Source: Bacillota bacterium (lineage in GTDB: Bacteria > Bacillota > Clostridia > Acetivibrionales > DTU013). Taken from it: a stretch of DNA of 64,000 nt. Shown piece after piece: positions 50,027-57,985 of the stretch. How positions within the stretch are numbered: position 1 is the first letter of the stretch; the number at the start of each line of letters is the position of its first letter. The notes beneath the pieces were generated by a model. The model was not told the DNA's origin, searched no databases, and worked only from the letters and a program-made list of their open reading frames with translations. Made by a program: the position numbers and the translations under genes. The DNA lies in contig JAEZCO010000009.1 in assembly GCA_023433505.1 (NCBI GenBank), forward strand, positions 1 to 64,000. Reading direction: 5' to 3'.

Positions 50027-51994
50027 GTGGAAACATACATTTTACTGGCGGTTGCGATACTATTACCAGCTGTAAGCGCAGTTTTATGCCAGGTCGCCGG
50101 AAAAAAGACTGTCAGAGCGACAGTTGTGGCAATTACCTCCGTAGTACTGATTATTACTGCTGTCAAGCTTGCTGCAATCATGGCGGGGGAGGGTGGCAAA
50201 ATAGTCCTCAATGCGGAGGAACTGCACTTTAATGTAGGATGGATTATTGAGCTGCTGGATTTTGCCCTGCTGGTATACATCATTTATATCGGCTTCTCTC
50301 TTAAGAAGGTTATAATATCTCTGTTAGCTCTGGTACAGCTGATTCCAATGGCAATATTCGAGATGTTCGGTACCATAACGGAACCCGCAAACATCTTTGT
50401 TATTGATTATCTTTCACTGATAATGATACTTCTTGTATCCATTATCGGGCCTATCATCGTAGTCTTTGCACTGGGATACATGAAGGAGCATGAGCTTCAT
50501 CAACATCTTAAAAAATCAAGGCAGCCCAGGTTCTTCATGATCATGTTTTTCTTCCTTGGAGCCATGAATGCGTTGGTGATGTCCAATGATCTTCTGTGGA
50601 TATACTTTTTCTGGGAGGTTACCACCCTATGTTCCTTCCTGCTGATTTCACATGACAAGACCGAAGAGTCCATTAAAAACGGTATCAGGGCTTTGTGGAT
50701 CAACAGTCTGGGCGGAGTTGCCTTTGTTTTCGGAATCATCTTGATTTATAATGCCGTGGGCACCCTTGCGGTGGATGAAATTGTCAAGCTCAAGCCTGAT
50801 GCTGCATTTGCAGGTCTTCTTCCTATAGGTCTTGGAATGCTCTGCCTGGCAGGCTTTACAAAATCTGCGCAGTTTCCTTTTCAGAGCTGGCTTCTGGGCG
50901 CCATGGTTGCACCGACACCGGTATCTGCCCTGCTCCACTCCAGCACAATGGTTAAAGCGGGAGTTTATCTGGTGGTCAGAATGGCGCCGGCCTTCAGTGG
51001 GACCATACTGGGCAAGGTAGTTGCCATTGTAGGCGGTTTTACCTTCCTGGCAGGCTCAGCCATGGCGATCAGCCAGCGGAATGCCAAGCGCGTACTTGCC
51101 TATTCTACAATCGCCAACCTCGGTTTGATTATATGCTGTGCCGGCATCGGCACTACAGTGGCCATGGGAGCTGCAATCATGCTCATCATATTCCATGCCG
51201 TATCTAAAGGTCTGCTGTTCCTGTGTGTGGGAACCATTGAACATGGGATCGGCAGCAGGGATATTGAAGATATGCAGGGCTTGATGAAAAAAATGCCTTT
51301 CACTACGGTAATAACGGTAGCCGGTATGATTTCAATGCTTTTGCCGCCCTTCGGCGTGCTGATGACCAAATGGCTTGCCATTGAAGCGGCAGTCCACATG
51401 CCGGTAGTTTTGATTTTGCTGATCATGGGAAGTGCATTTACGGTATTCTTCTGGTCCAAATGGATTGGAATCATATTGACCATGTCCTTTAAGCCCAAAT
51501 ATTTTCTTGAAAAGCTGTCATTCACTGTTAAAGGGACATTGGCTGTTTTACTGGCCATTGTATTGGCAGCAAGTATATTCATTACTCCCCTTTTCAACGG
51601 GCTTATAGCTCCAATGCTTAATTCCTACAGTTTTGCGGATAATTCCCTCGTGGCCGGACAGGCCGGGGGCCTATGGATCGGTGGTTCGGGCAATCCCCTG
51701 ATGGGCGGTTTTGCATCCATCCCATTTTTCCTTATATTGTTTGCAATCATACTGACAATCCCATATTTTCTCCGCAAGACCAAACCGGAGAGGATCAAAC
51801 CTCCGTATGTTGGCGGAGAGCTTGTCAATGACGATATCCGGGGAATTGAATTCATAGGGCCCGGCGATAAAGTGGAAACCATTGTCGTCCACAATTATTA
51901 TTTTTCGGGAGTCCTGGGCGAAAAGAACCTTACTCTCTGGACCAACATTATTGCAGGAGCAATTATACTTGTCATGTTTGGGGTGGTGATATAA
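50027..51994 (+). CDS. echA: Ech hydrogenase subunit A (NuoL/antiporter-like)
   Basis: The product is 655 residues, about 16 membrane helices, with the proton-antiporter domain signature around MSNDLLWIYFFWEVTTLCSF (conserved Glu) and the conserved Lys and His region KSAQFPFQSWL, PTPVSALLHSSTMVKAGVYL. It forms the proton- or sodium-translocating arm of the energy-converting hydrogenase. The GTG at 50027 follows AAAGGGGC; a TTG at 49985 falls inside the RNA element. The stop overlaps the echB start. Confidence 0.9.
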   Translation: METYILLAVAILLPAVSAVLCQVAGKKTVRATVVAITSVVLIITAVKLAAIMAGEGGKIVLNAEELHFNVGWIIELLDFALLVYIIYIGFSLKKVIISLLALVQLIPMAIFEMFGTITEPANIFVIDYLSLIMILLVSIIGPIIVVFALGYMKEHELHQHLKKSRQPRFFMIMFFFLGAMNALVMSNDLLWIYFFWEVTTLCSFLLISHDKTEESIKNGIRALWINSLGGVAFVFGIILIYNAVGTLAVDEIVKLKPDAAFAGLLPIGLGMLCLAGFTKSAQFPFQSWLLGAMVAPTPVSALLHSSTMVKAGVYLVVRMAPAFSGTILGKVVAIVGGFTFLAGSAMAISQRNAKRVLAYSTIANLGLIICCAGIGTTVAMGAAIMLIIFHAVSKGLLFLCVGTIEHGIGSRDIEDMQGLMKKMPFTTVITVAGMISMLLPPFGVLMTKWLAIEAAVHMPVVLILLIMGSAFTVFFWSKWIGIILTMSFKPKYFLEKLSFTVKGTLAVLLAIVLAASIFITPLFNGLIAPMLNSYSFADNSLVAGQAGGLWIGGSGNPLMGGFASIPFFLILFAIILTIPYFLRKTKPERIKPPYVGGELVNDDIRGIEFIGPGDKVETIVVHNYYFSGVLGEKNLTLWTNIIAGAIILVMFGVVI

Positions 51995-52857
51995 TGAGCG
52001 TATTTGAAATAGTACTAACCATAGTGATAACACTTGCGGCAGCCCCAATCCTTGGAGGATTGCTCAGCGGAGTTGACAGGATAATTTCCGCACGTATGCA
52101 GAACCGGTTCGGCCCCCCTCTTTTACAGCCGTTTTATGACTTCTTCAAGCTTTTCGGCAAAGAGAGGATCACTGTCAATCAGACGCAGATGGTTTATGTG
52201 CTGGGCAATTTGATTTTTATGGTAACAGCGCTGGTAATGCTGGTGCTTAAACAGGATTTGCTCATGCTGATTTTTATTCTTGCCTTTGCCAATATCTCGC
52301 TGGTCATCGGAGCCATGAGCGTCCGTTCGCCTTACAGCAAAATAGGCGCCCAGAGGGAAATTATTCAGATGCTTGCCTATGAGCCTGTTTTACTTTTGAT
52401 GGTTGTTGGGATATATCTTATAACCAAGAGCTTTATGATACAAAGCATATTTGATTATTCAAAGCCCTTGCTTTACAGCTTGCCCCTGGTATTTTTGGCC
52501 TTCCTGTATGTATTGACCATAAAGCTCAGGAAATCGCCCTTTGATTTCTCGACGTCGCACCATGGCCACCAGGAGCTGGTAAAAGGTCTCACCACTGAAT
52601 TTTCGGGGCCTCAGCTGGCTATAATAGAATTGACCCACTGGATTGAGCTTGTGTTGCTGATGGGGATGATCACGCTGTTCTTTGCCAAACCCTTGTGGGT
52701 GGGCATATTGATTGCTCTGGGAAGCTATTTCCTCGAGCTTGTCATCGACAACATCAGTGCGAGGATGACATGGCGGTGGATGATCAAGGCGACCTGGCTT
52801 GTAGGCATAGGTGCTGCCCTGACAAATATTATCTGGCTATACATGAGGCACTATTAA
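51994..52857 (+). CDS. echB: Ech hydrogenase subunit B (NuoH-like)
   Basis: The product is 287 residues with about eight membrane helices. NuoH-type signatures GVDRIISARMQNRFGPPLLQ near the N terminus and KLRKSPFDFSTSHHGHQELV. It links the membrane arm to the hydrogenase module. It overlaps echA (TAATG). An unusual 110-base gap with a cruciform-like hairpin separates it from echC. Confidence 0.9.
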   Translation: MSVFEIVLTIVITLAAAPILGGLLSGVDRIISARMQNRFGPPLLQPFYDFFKLFGKERITVNQTQMVYVLGNLIFMVTALVMLVLKQDLLMLIFILAFANISLVIGAMSVRSPYSKIGAQREIIQMLAYEPVLLLMVVGIYLITKSFMIQSIFDYSKPLLYSLPLVFLAFLYVLTIKLRKSPFDFSTSHHGHQELVKGLTTEFSGPQLAIIELTHWIELVLLMGMITLFFAKPLWVGILIALGSYFLELVIDNISARMTWRWMIKATWLVGIGAALTNIIWLYMRHY

Positions 52858-52862
52858 GGAGA

Positions 52863-52905
52863 GGGACACACCCTCCGAAACGAGGGTAATCCGTGAGAAT
52901 GTCCC
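52863..52905 (+). promoter_or_regulatory. Double hairpin between echB and echC
   Basis: GGGACA/TGTCCC encloses ACCCTC/GAGGGT, followed by CCTTTTG. It may be a processing or partial termination site that sets different levels of membrane and peripheral subunits. Confidence 0.45.
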
Positions 52906-52967
52906 CTTTTGAAAAGGCTCTGCTTGGCCGGCACGTTTGTGAAATTAAGAAAGAAGGTTGATAGAGA

Positions 52968-53507
52968 ATGGGTATAATAAGTAAAGCAAGAAAAAGATCG
53001 CCCTGGATTGTGCATTTTGACTGCAACAGCTGCAACGGCTGTGATATAGAAACACTGGCATGCCTCACACCTCTTTATGATGTGGAGCGTTTTGGAATTG
53101 TTAACGTTGGAAATCCAAAGCATGCGGATGTATTGGTCGTTACCGGTTCAGTAAATAATAGGAACGTCCGCGTATTGAAGAATATCTACAACCAGATACC
53201 CGATCCGAAGGCTGTAGTAGCTGTCGGCGCTTGTGCCTGCTCCGGCGGTATCTTCAGGGACTGCTACAATGTCGTTGGGGGGATAGACAAGGTAATTCCC
53301 GTAGACGTATATGTCCCCGGCTGCTGCCCAAGGCCTGAGGCAATCATCGACGGAATTGTTGCGGCGGTAGGTAAGTTTGATGAAAAAGCGGAAGCTATGA
53401 AAGCGCATCCGAATGGAAATAGTAGTAACAGCGCTGTACATGTGAATACAGCGGAGGATGGCAGCGGCAGCAATACGCCTGCCGGACCGGATGGAGGAAA
53501 AGCATGA
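52968..53507 (+). CDS. echC: Ech hydrogenase small subunit C (NuoB-like)
   Basis: The product is 179 residues. Ligands for the proximal [4Fe-4S] cluster: FDCNSCNGCDIE, VGACACSGGIF and VYVPGCCPRPEAIIDG. It passes electrons between the ferredoxin-type subunit EchF and the [NiFe] subunit EchE. The last 30 residues are a low-complexity Gly/Ser/Asn tail. It overlaps echD by four bases. Confidence 0.92.
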   Translation: MGIISKARKRSPWIVHFDCNSCNGCDIETLACLTPLYDVERFGIVNVGNPKHADVLVVTGSVNNRNVRVLKNIYNQIPDPKAVVAVGACACSGGIFRDCYNVVGGIDKVIPVDVYVPGCCPRPEAIIDGIVAAVGKFDEKAEAMKAHPNGNSSNSAVHVNTAEDGSGSNTPAGPDGGKA

Positions 53508-53890
53508 TCGAGAATATTGTCGAAATAAATGTAGACCGCCTGCTTGGAGAAACGCAGGAAATGATGTATGACAACTACAGATTTGTAACAGCTACCTGTG
53601 TTGACAACGGCGATGGTACCCTGGACGTTATTTATCATTTTGACAAGGACCTGCAGCTGAAAAATTACAGGATCAAGGTAACAAAAGGACAGGAAGTTCC
53701 CAGCGTATCAAAGATTTATTTCTGCGCCATCCTTGTTGAAAATGAGATGAAGGAACTTTTCGGACTGAACGTAACCAATATTGAAATCGATTATGGCGGG
53801 CACATGTTGCTTTCCGACGGCGCTCCCGACAATCCTATGGCAAGACAGCAGATCACCATAGTACAGAAGGGGGATAAAGAAAATGCCTAA
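53504..53890 (+). CDS. echD: Ech hydrogenase subunit D (NuoC-like)
   Basis: The product is 128 residues, the size of EchD. The NuoC/30-kDa-subunit pattern is visible in YDNYRFVTATCVDNG, LDVIYHF and VENEMKELFGLNV. Small peripheral subunit with no cofactor ligands visible. It overlaps echC and echE, so the three are translationally coupled. Confidence 0.85.
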   Translation: MIENIVEINVDRLLGETQEMMYDNYRFVTATCVDNGDGTLDVIYHFDKDLQLKNYRIKVTKGQEVPSVSKIYFCAILVENEMKELFGLNVTNIEIDYGGHMLLSDGAPDNPMARQQITIVQKGDKENA

Positions 53891-54959
53891 GACAGTGATA
53901 CCTTTCGGGCCTCAACATCCCGTGCTTCCCGAGCCGCTTCACCTGAAGCTGGTCATGCAGGATGAAAAGATCGTTGAAGCCATACCGGCCATCGGTTACG
54001 TCCACAGAGGACTGGAAAAGCTTACGGAGTTAAAAGAATTTACACAGAATGTATATGTTGTAGAAAGAATTTGCGGTATTTGCAGCTGCATGCATGCTCT
54101 GGCATACTGCCAGGGCATTGAAAGCCTGATGAATATCCAGATCCCGGACCGTGCCAGGTATCTGCGGGTTATATGGGCGGAATTGCACAGGATCCACAGC
54201 CATTTGCTATGGGCGGGGCTTCTGGCAGACGCCTTCGGTTTTGAAAGCCTCTTCATGCAATTGTGGAGAAACAGGGAAAAGGTCATGGACATTATGGAGG
54301 AGACGGCAGGCAGCAGGGTAATCATCTCCGTCAATACCATCGGCGGCACAAGGCGCGATTTGTCCAAGGAAATGCAGATGAAAATCAAAGTCACCCTGGA
54401 AGATATAAAACAGGATTTAAAACAACTGGAGCACGTATTCCTTGATGACTATACTGTAAAACACAGGTTGGTAGGCGTAGGCGTACTGACAAAGGAAAAT
54501 GCATACAAACTGGGGGCTGCCGGGCCTATGGCAAGAGCCAGCGGAATCGGCCAGGACCTGAGAACAACCGGCTATGCGGCATATGGCGAGCTGGAATTCG
54601 AACCGGTGGTCCGTGAGGATGGAGACTCCTATGCAAGAACCGTAGTCAGGATGTATGAGATCTACCAGTCCATCAGCCTGATCGAACAGGCGATTGACGA
54701 GCTTCCGGCAGGAGAGGTCAGTGTCCCGTTTAAAGGCAATCCTACCGGCGAAGTAATCTCACGTGTTGAGCAGCCCAGAGGAGAAGTGCTGTATTATCTC
54801 AGAGCCAACGGCACCAAGAATCTGGAACGTATGAGAGTCAGGACGCCTACCTTTGCGAACATACCTGCACTGCTTCAGATGCTTCCGGGCAGCGAGCTTG
54901 CCAATGTGCCGGTATTGATTCTGACCATAGATCCATGCATCAGTTGTACGGAAAGATAA
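53883..54959 (+). CDS. echE: Ech [NiFe] hydrogenase large subunit E (NuoD-like)
   Basis: The product is 358 residues. Both nickel-iron ligand pairs are present: ERICGICSCMHALAYCQG (L1, CxxC) and DPCISCTER near the C terminus (L2, CxxC). It therefore carries the active site that reduces protons with electrons from ferredoxin. The chain ends five residues after the last ligand Cys, so there is little or no C-terminal peptide of the kind removed by maturation proteases. Translationally coupled to echD. Confidence 0.93.
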   Translation: MPKTVIPFGPQHPVLPEPLHLKLVMQDEKIVEAIPAIGYVHRGLEKLTELKEFTQNVYVVERICGICSCMHALAYCQGIESLMNIQIPDRARYLRVIWAELHRIHSHLLWAGLLADAFGFESLFMQLWRNREKVMDIMEETAGSRVIISVNTIGGTRRDLSKEMQMKIKVTLEDIKQDLKQLEHVFLDDYTVKHRLVGVGVLTKENAYKLGAAGPMARASGIGQDLRTTGYAAYGELEFEPVVREDGDSYARTVVRMYEIYQSISLIEQAIDELPAGEVSVPFKGNPTGEVISRVEQPRGEVLYYLRANGTKNLERMRVRTPTFANIPALLQMLPGSELANVPVLILTIDPCISCTER

Positions 54960-54994
54960 GCGAAAGCAGACGGATGCCGGATAATTCGATAGAT

Positions 54995-55016
54995 GGGATT
55001 GCCCCTGGGCAATCCC
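54995..55016 (+). promoter_or_regulatory. Perfect 10-bp inverted repeat before echF
   Basis: GGGATTGCCC and GGGCAATCCC are separated by two bases. No T run. A probable messenger-processing or stabilising hairpin within the ech operon. Confidence 0.5.
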
Positions 55017-55068
55017 CGGGAGATGAGTGGGGCGGATGCCCTGGGACTTTTATAGAGGAGGTTACAGT

Positions 55069-55440
55069 ATGTTTGACATGCTGGGTAATATTTTAAAGAA
55101 TGTAGTATCCAAACCCGCAACAAGAATGTATCCCAAGGAAAAAAGGGAGACTTACAAGGATGTGCGCGGGCAGATAGGAATCGACATTGATAAATGCATT
55201 TTCTGCGGTATCTGCAGCAAGAAGTGTCCATCCGATGCCCTTGTGGTGAACAGGAATGAGAAGTCCTGGGAGATTGATCATTTCAAATGTGTCATATGCA
55301 GCGTATGCACTGAGGTTTGCCCAAAAAAATGTATAAGCACCGAGGCCGACTACCATGCATGCGCCTATACCAAGAGCAAGGCAAAATCGGTACAGACCCC
55401 GAAACCGGCCGAGCAGGCTAAATCCGACAACCAGAATTAA
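55069..55440 (+). CDS. echF: Ech hydrogenase ferredoxin-like subunit F (NuoI-like)
   Basis: The product is 123 residues with two [4Fe-4S] motifs, CIFCGICSKKCPSDAL and CVICSVCTEVCPKKC. It is the entry point for electrons from reduced ferredoxin. GAGGAGG precedes the ATG at 55069; an in-frame ATG at 55027 lies in the hairpin region. It is followed 13 bases on by hypA. Confidence 0.9.
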   Translation: MFDMLGNILKNVVSKPATRMYPKEKRETYKDVRGQIGIDIDKCIFCGICSKKCPSDALVVNRNEKSWEIDHFKCVICSVCTEVCPKKCISTEADYHACAYTKSKAKSVQTPKPAEQAKSDNQN

Positions 55441-55453
55441 CGGTGTAGCTTAA

Positions 55454-55795
55454 ATGCATGAATACGCGGTAACGAAAAATATTATCGAAATTGCAGTAAA
55501 AGAGGCCGAGGCTGCCAATGCCCGGAAAATCCTGGAGATAAGGCTGATTATCGGGGATTTGTCCAGTATTATCGACGAGTCTGTCCAGATGTACTTTGAG
55601 ATAATCAGCCAGGGCACCATCGCTGAAGGCGCCAGACTGTCTTTTAAAAGAAAGCCGGCCATCCTATACTGCGGAAGGTGCGCGGAAAATTTTGAAAAAC
55701 CAGGCAAGGGCTTCGAATGTCCCGTATGCGGCGGTACAGGAACACTGACGGGAGCGGGCAGGGAATTTTACATTGAAAGCCTTGAAGTGGAGTGA
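55454..55795 (+). CDS. hypA: Hydrogenase nickel incorporation protein HypA
   Basis: The product is 113 residues. The nickel ligands Met1-His2 start the chain (MHEYAVTKNIIEIA) and the zinc site is CGRC/CPVC. It hands nickel to the hydrogenase large subunit together with HypB. Directly after echF, so it is dedicated to this enzyme. Confidence 0.93.
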   Translation: MHEYAVTKNIIEIAVKEAEAANARKILEIRLIIGDLSSIIDESVQMYFEIISQGTIAEGARLSFKRKPAILYCGRCAENFEKPGKGFECPVCGGTGTLTGAGREFYIESLEVE

Positions 55796-55802
55796 AAAGA
55801 TT

Positions 55803-56456
55803 ATGGAAATCAAGGTAATGAAAAACATAATGAATGCCAACGAAAATCTGGCCGCTGGAAACAGGGCCTTTTTTCGAGCAAATGAGATTACGGCCATGAA
55901 TGTCATGGCATCTCCCGGTGCCGGCAAGACAAGTGTCATTGCAAAGGTCGTCGAAGCGCTGCGGGATGAAATAAGCTTCGGAGTCATCGAAGGGGATATT
56001 GCCTCCAGCATCGACGCAGAGCTTTTCGACAGCATGGGTATTCCGGTAGTGCAAATTAACACGGGCGGCGGCTGCCATTTGGATGCCAATATGATCCGGG
56101 AAGCCGTTTCCGGCAATAAAGCCTTTGAAAATACGGTTCTTTTCATAGAAAATGTCGGCAATCTTGTCTGCCCGTCGGTCTTCGACCTGGGAGAGCAGCT
56201 GAAGATGGTCATAGCAAGCGTACCGGAGGGTCATGACAAACCTTTTAAGTATATCTCCATGTTCGAAGCCGCCGATGTCATTGTGCTTAATAAAATGGAC
56301 CTTATGCCTTTTATTGATTTTGACATTGACAAATTTTACAGCGGCATCCATGCCGTCAATACCAGGGCACAGGTATTTGAAGTCTCCTGTAAGACAGGAA
56401 GCGGCTTTAATGAACTTTCCCAATGGATATTGAGCGTAAGAGCCAAAAAAGCTTGA
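55803..56456 (+). CDS. hypB: Hydrogenase maturation GTPase HypB
   Basis: The product is 217 residues. GTPase motifs: P-loop MASPGAGKTSV, switch region VIEGDIASS, metal-site GGGCHLDANMI and ENVGNLVCP, and the base motif LNKMDLMPF. No N-terminal His-rich nickel store. The ATG at 55803 is preferred; an in-frame start at 55773 overlaps hypA. hypCDEF are not in the window and must lie elsewhere. Confidence 0.92.
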   Translation: MEIKVMKNIMNANENLAAGNRAFFRANEITAMNVMASPGAGKTSVIAKVVEALRDEISFGVIEGDIASSIDAELFDSMGIPVVQINTGGGCHLDANMIREAVSGNKAFENTVLFIENVGNLVCPSVFDLGEQLKMVIASVPEGHDKPFKYISMFEAADVIVLNKMDLMPFIDFDIDKFYSGIHAVNTRAQVFEVSCKTGSGFNELSQWILSVRAKKA

Positions 56457-56478
56457 GCGCGTCCAGGAGTGCATTGAC

Positions 56479-56632
56479 AATAACGAGGCGACAAAAATAT
56501 CCACACCTCTATTCGGTGCCGGCACCGGATTGGGTTTCAGGCGGTGAGCATATCTCCCGCCTCGTTGAAACTCCGCTGCGGTAAGGAAATTTGTCCACAA
56601 CCGACAATTTTCTTTGAATTAGGCCGTAATAA
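56479..56632 (+). ncRNA. Structured RNA element, copy C, downstream of hypB
   Basis: AATAACGAGGCG pairs with CGCCTCGTT (9 bp). The CACC...GGTG hairpin has CTCTATTC in its loop. Conserved blocks are CCGGATTGGG, GGCGGTGAGCATATCTCC, GTTGAAACTCCGCT and TTTGAATTAGG. The third stem is AAATTTGTC/GACAATTTT, again different bases with the same pairing. The last arm has drifted (CCGTAATAA), so the outer stem is weak. A sigma-A-type promoter lies just downstream at 56655, so copy C is probably not in the leader of the next gene's main transcript. Confidence 0.65.
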
Positions 56633-56654
56633 TCACACCTTTTTATAGAAATTA

Positions 56655-56683
56655 TTTACATAAAGAAAAGCATATTGTATAAT
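56655..56683 (+). promoter_or_regulatory. Sigma-A-type promoter of the membrane protein/peptide pair
   Basis: TTTACA, 17 bases, TATAAT; about 65 bases before the GTG start at 56748. Confidence 0.7.
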
Positions 56684-56747
56684 TGATTCAGTATAGATAA
56701 TTGGCATTACTTCAGTAGAAATATAACGAGACGAGGTGGTGTTGCAA

Positions 56748-57623
56748 GTGGATTTCTCCCAGATTGGATTAATTATTTTCAACATAATTACACCTTCGAT
56801 CCCTGAACAGATATTTTACATTTATTTTACGCTGTATTTATTCGGGAAGGCAGAGGAGATAAAACTAAGGTCCGATAACATCGTGAAGATCTCCGCACTA
56901 TCTGCTGTTATTGCCACGATTTCCGTTCTGCTGCGCACATTTTTCCCGGACCTGGCCCAAAGCGGGATGCTGTTGATCATAGGCCTGGTTATCACCTGCG
57001 GCTCTTTTATAGTTGCCTACAGGATTTCCGGAATCAAAGAAATATTCAGGTCCTTTGTCTGCATGATTATCAGTTTTATCATCGGGTCAATCTTTCAGAC
57101 CATTTATATACCGCTGCTGCTTTATGGCACAAATACGGGCATAGAGGAATTGTATAAACCGGGGATCATGCCCTTTATCTGGTCGCTGCCGGAATTAGCA
57201 ATGATATTCTCCGTAATATCCATATTGACCGTCCGGAAAAGTATCAATCTCAGGGCCAGATTTCTCATTATAGTAAGCCGTAATAAGGTTGTTCTAGCCA
57301 TTTCCATAGCACTTCTCCTGTTTAACATCCTATTTCTCGCAGTGATGATACGGCTTATCTGTTTCGACAAAATTTTATTGAGCCTCAGCTTTTTGAATCA
57401 ACTGCTGTTCATTGTCATTGTCGTAATATTTCCGGTATTGAATGTGTCCCTGCTGATGGTGGCCCTCTATAGCAACTACTACAGGGAAACCATACGGGTT
57501 TTGCTGTCCAAGGACCGTATCAATACGCTGGTAAATATTCTTGAAATATACGCCGAAGAAAAGAAGTATGATAAAATAGAAGGTATCGTTAATGACCTGC
57601 ATAAACAAGTACATTACATCTAA
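56748..57623 (+). CDS. Polytopic membrane protein, AgrC-like sensor domain without kinase
   Basis: The product is 291 residues with six to seven hydrophobic segments and a short cytoplasmic tail (EIYAEEKKYDKIEGIVNDLH). The N terminus (IITPSIPEQIFYIYFTLYLF) and helix layout resemble the sensor half of peptide-responsive kinases, but there is no His box or ATPase domain. It is not an AgrB protease by pattern. The GTG at 56748 has the best distance from GAGGTGG. It is followed 27 bases on by an AgrD-like peptide gene, so it may receive, export or modify that peptide. The assignment is tentative. Confidence 0.5.
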   Translation: MDFSQIGLIIFNIITPSIPEQIFYIYFTLYLFGKAEEIKLRSDNIVKISALSAVIATISVLLRTFFPDLAQSGMLLIIGLVITCGSFIVAYRISGIKEIFRSFVCMIISFIIGSIFQTIYIPLLLYGTNTGIEELYKPGIMPFIWSLPELAMIFSVISILTVRKSINLRARFLIIVSRNKVVLAISIALLLFNILFLAVMIRLICFDKILLSLSFLNQLLFIVIVVIFPVLNVSLLMVALYSNYYRETIRVLLSKDRINTLVNILEIYAEEKKYDKIEGIVNDLHKQVHYI

Positions 57624-57650
57624 AGAATACTGAGAAAGGAGAATAAAGTT

Positions 57651-57776
57651 ATGAAGAAAATGTTGTCTCTGATAGCAGCTTTACTGTTTGCTGTAGCTGC
57701 GTTTACGGTTACGCCTGCATCGTGGATCATCCTTATTCATCATCCTAAAGCTCCGAAGTGTCTCCTTAAGCAATAA
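57651..57776 (+). CDS. AgrD-like cyclic autoinducer peptide precursor
   Basis: The product is 41 residues: an amphipathic/hydrophobic leader (MKKMLSLIAALLFAVAAF), a middle ending TPASWIILIHHPK, then APKCLLKQ. Clostridial cyclic-lactone autoinducer precursors share a leader of this type, a small aromatic core and a charged tail with a PK.P.CL.K-like ending. GAAAGGAG precedes the ATG. The Cys near the C terminus is unusual, since in AgrD the ring Cys lies before the tail; the ring may be formed differently or may use a Ser. No agrB is in the window. Confidence 0.6.
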   Translation: MKKMLSLIAALLFAVAAFTVTPASWIILIHHPKAPKCLLKQ

Positions 57777-57867
57777 TGAAAGTATACCTTTCAGGTTTCT
57801 GGAAACGCTGCCATTACGGCCGGTATTTTTAAAAGCGCGAGGTAATATTTTTAAACTCTTAAGTGAG

Positions 57868-57891
57868 AAGGCTTGAAGCGGCCTTTTTTTT
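57868..57891 (+). terminator. Rho-independent terminator
   Basis: A short AAGGC/GCCTT stem followed by eight T residues, after the peptide gene. Confidence 0.65.
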
Positions 57892-57985
57892 GTTGGTTTT
57901 TTTATTCTGAAGCTCATACCAACATATTCGCATGAGTTAGGACATACATATTATATAAATCTCTGGATTCGGTTTGCGGGAGTGG

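Noticed and set aside
49744..50232. 162-codon plus-strand frame across the ech leader
   Set aside because: It runs through a terminator, the RNA element and the echA start in another frame; no protein-like motif.
55644..56600. 318-codon open frame on the minus strand opposite hypA/hypB
   Set aside because: It mirrors well-supported hypB codons, has no ribosome site and no family-like motif.
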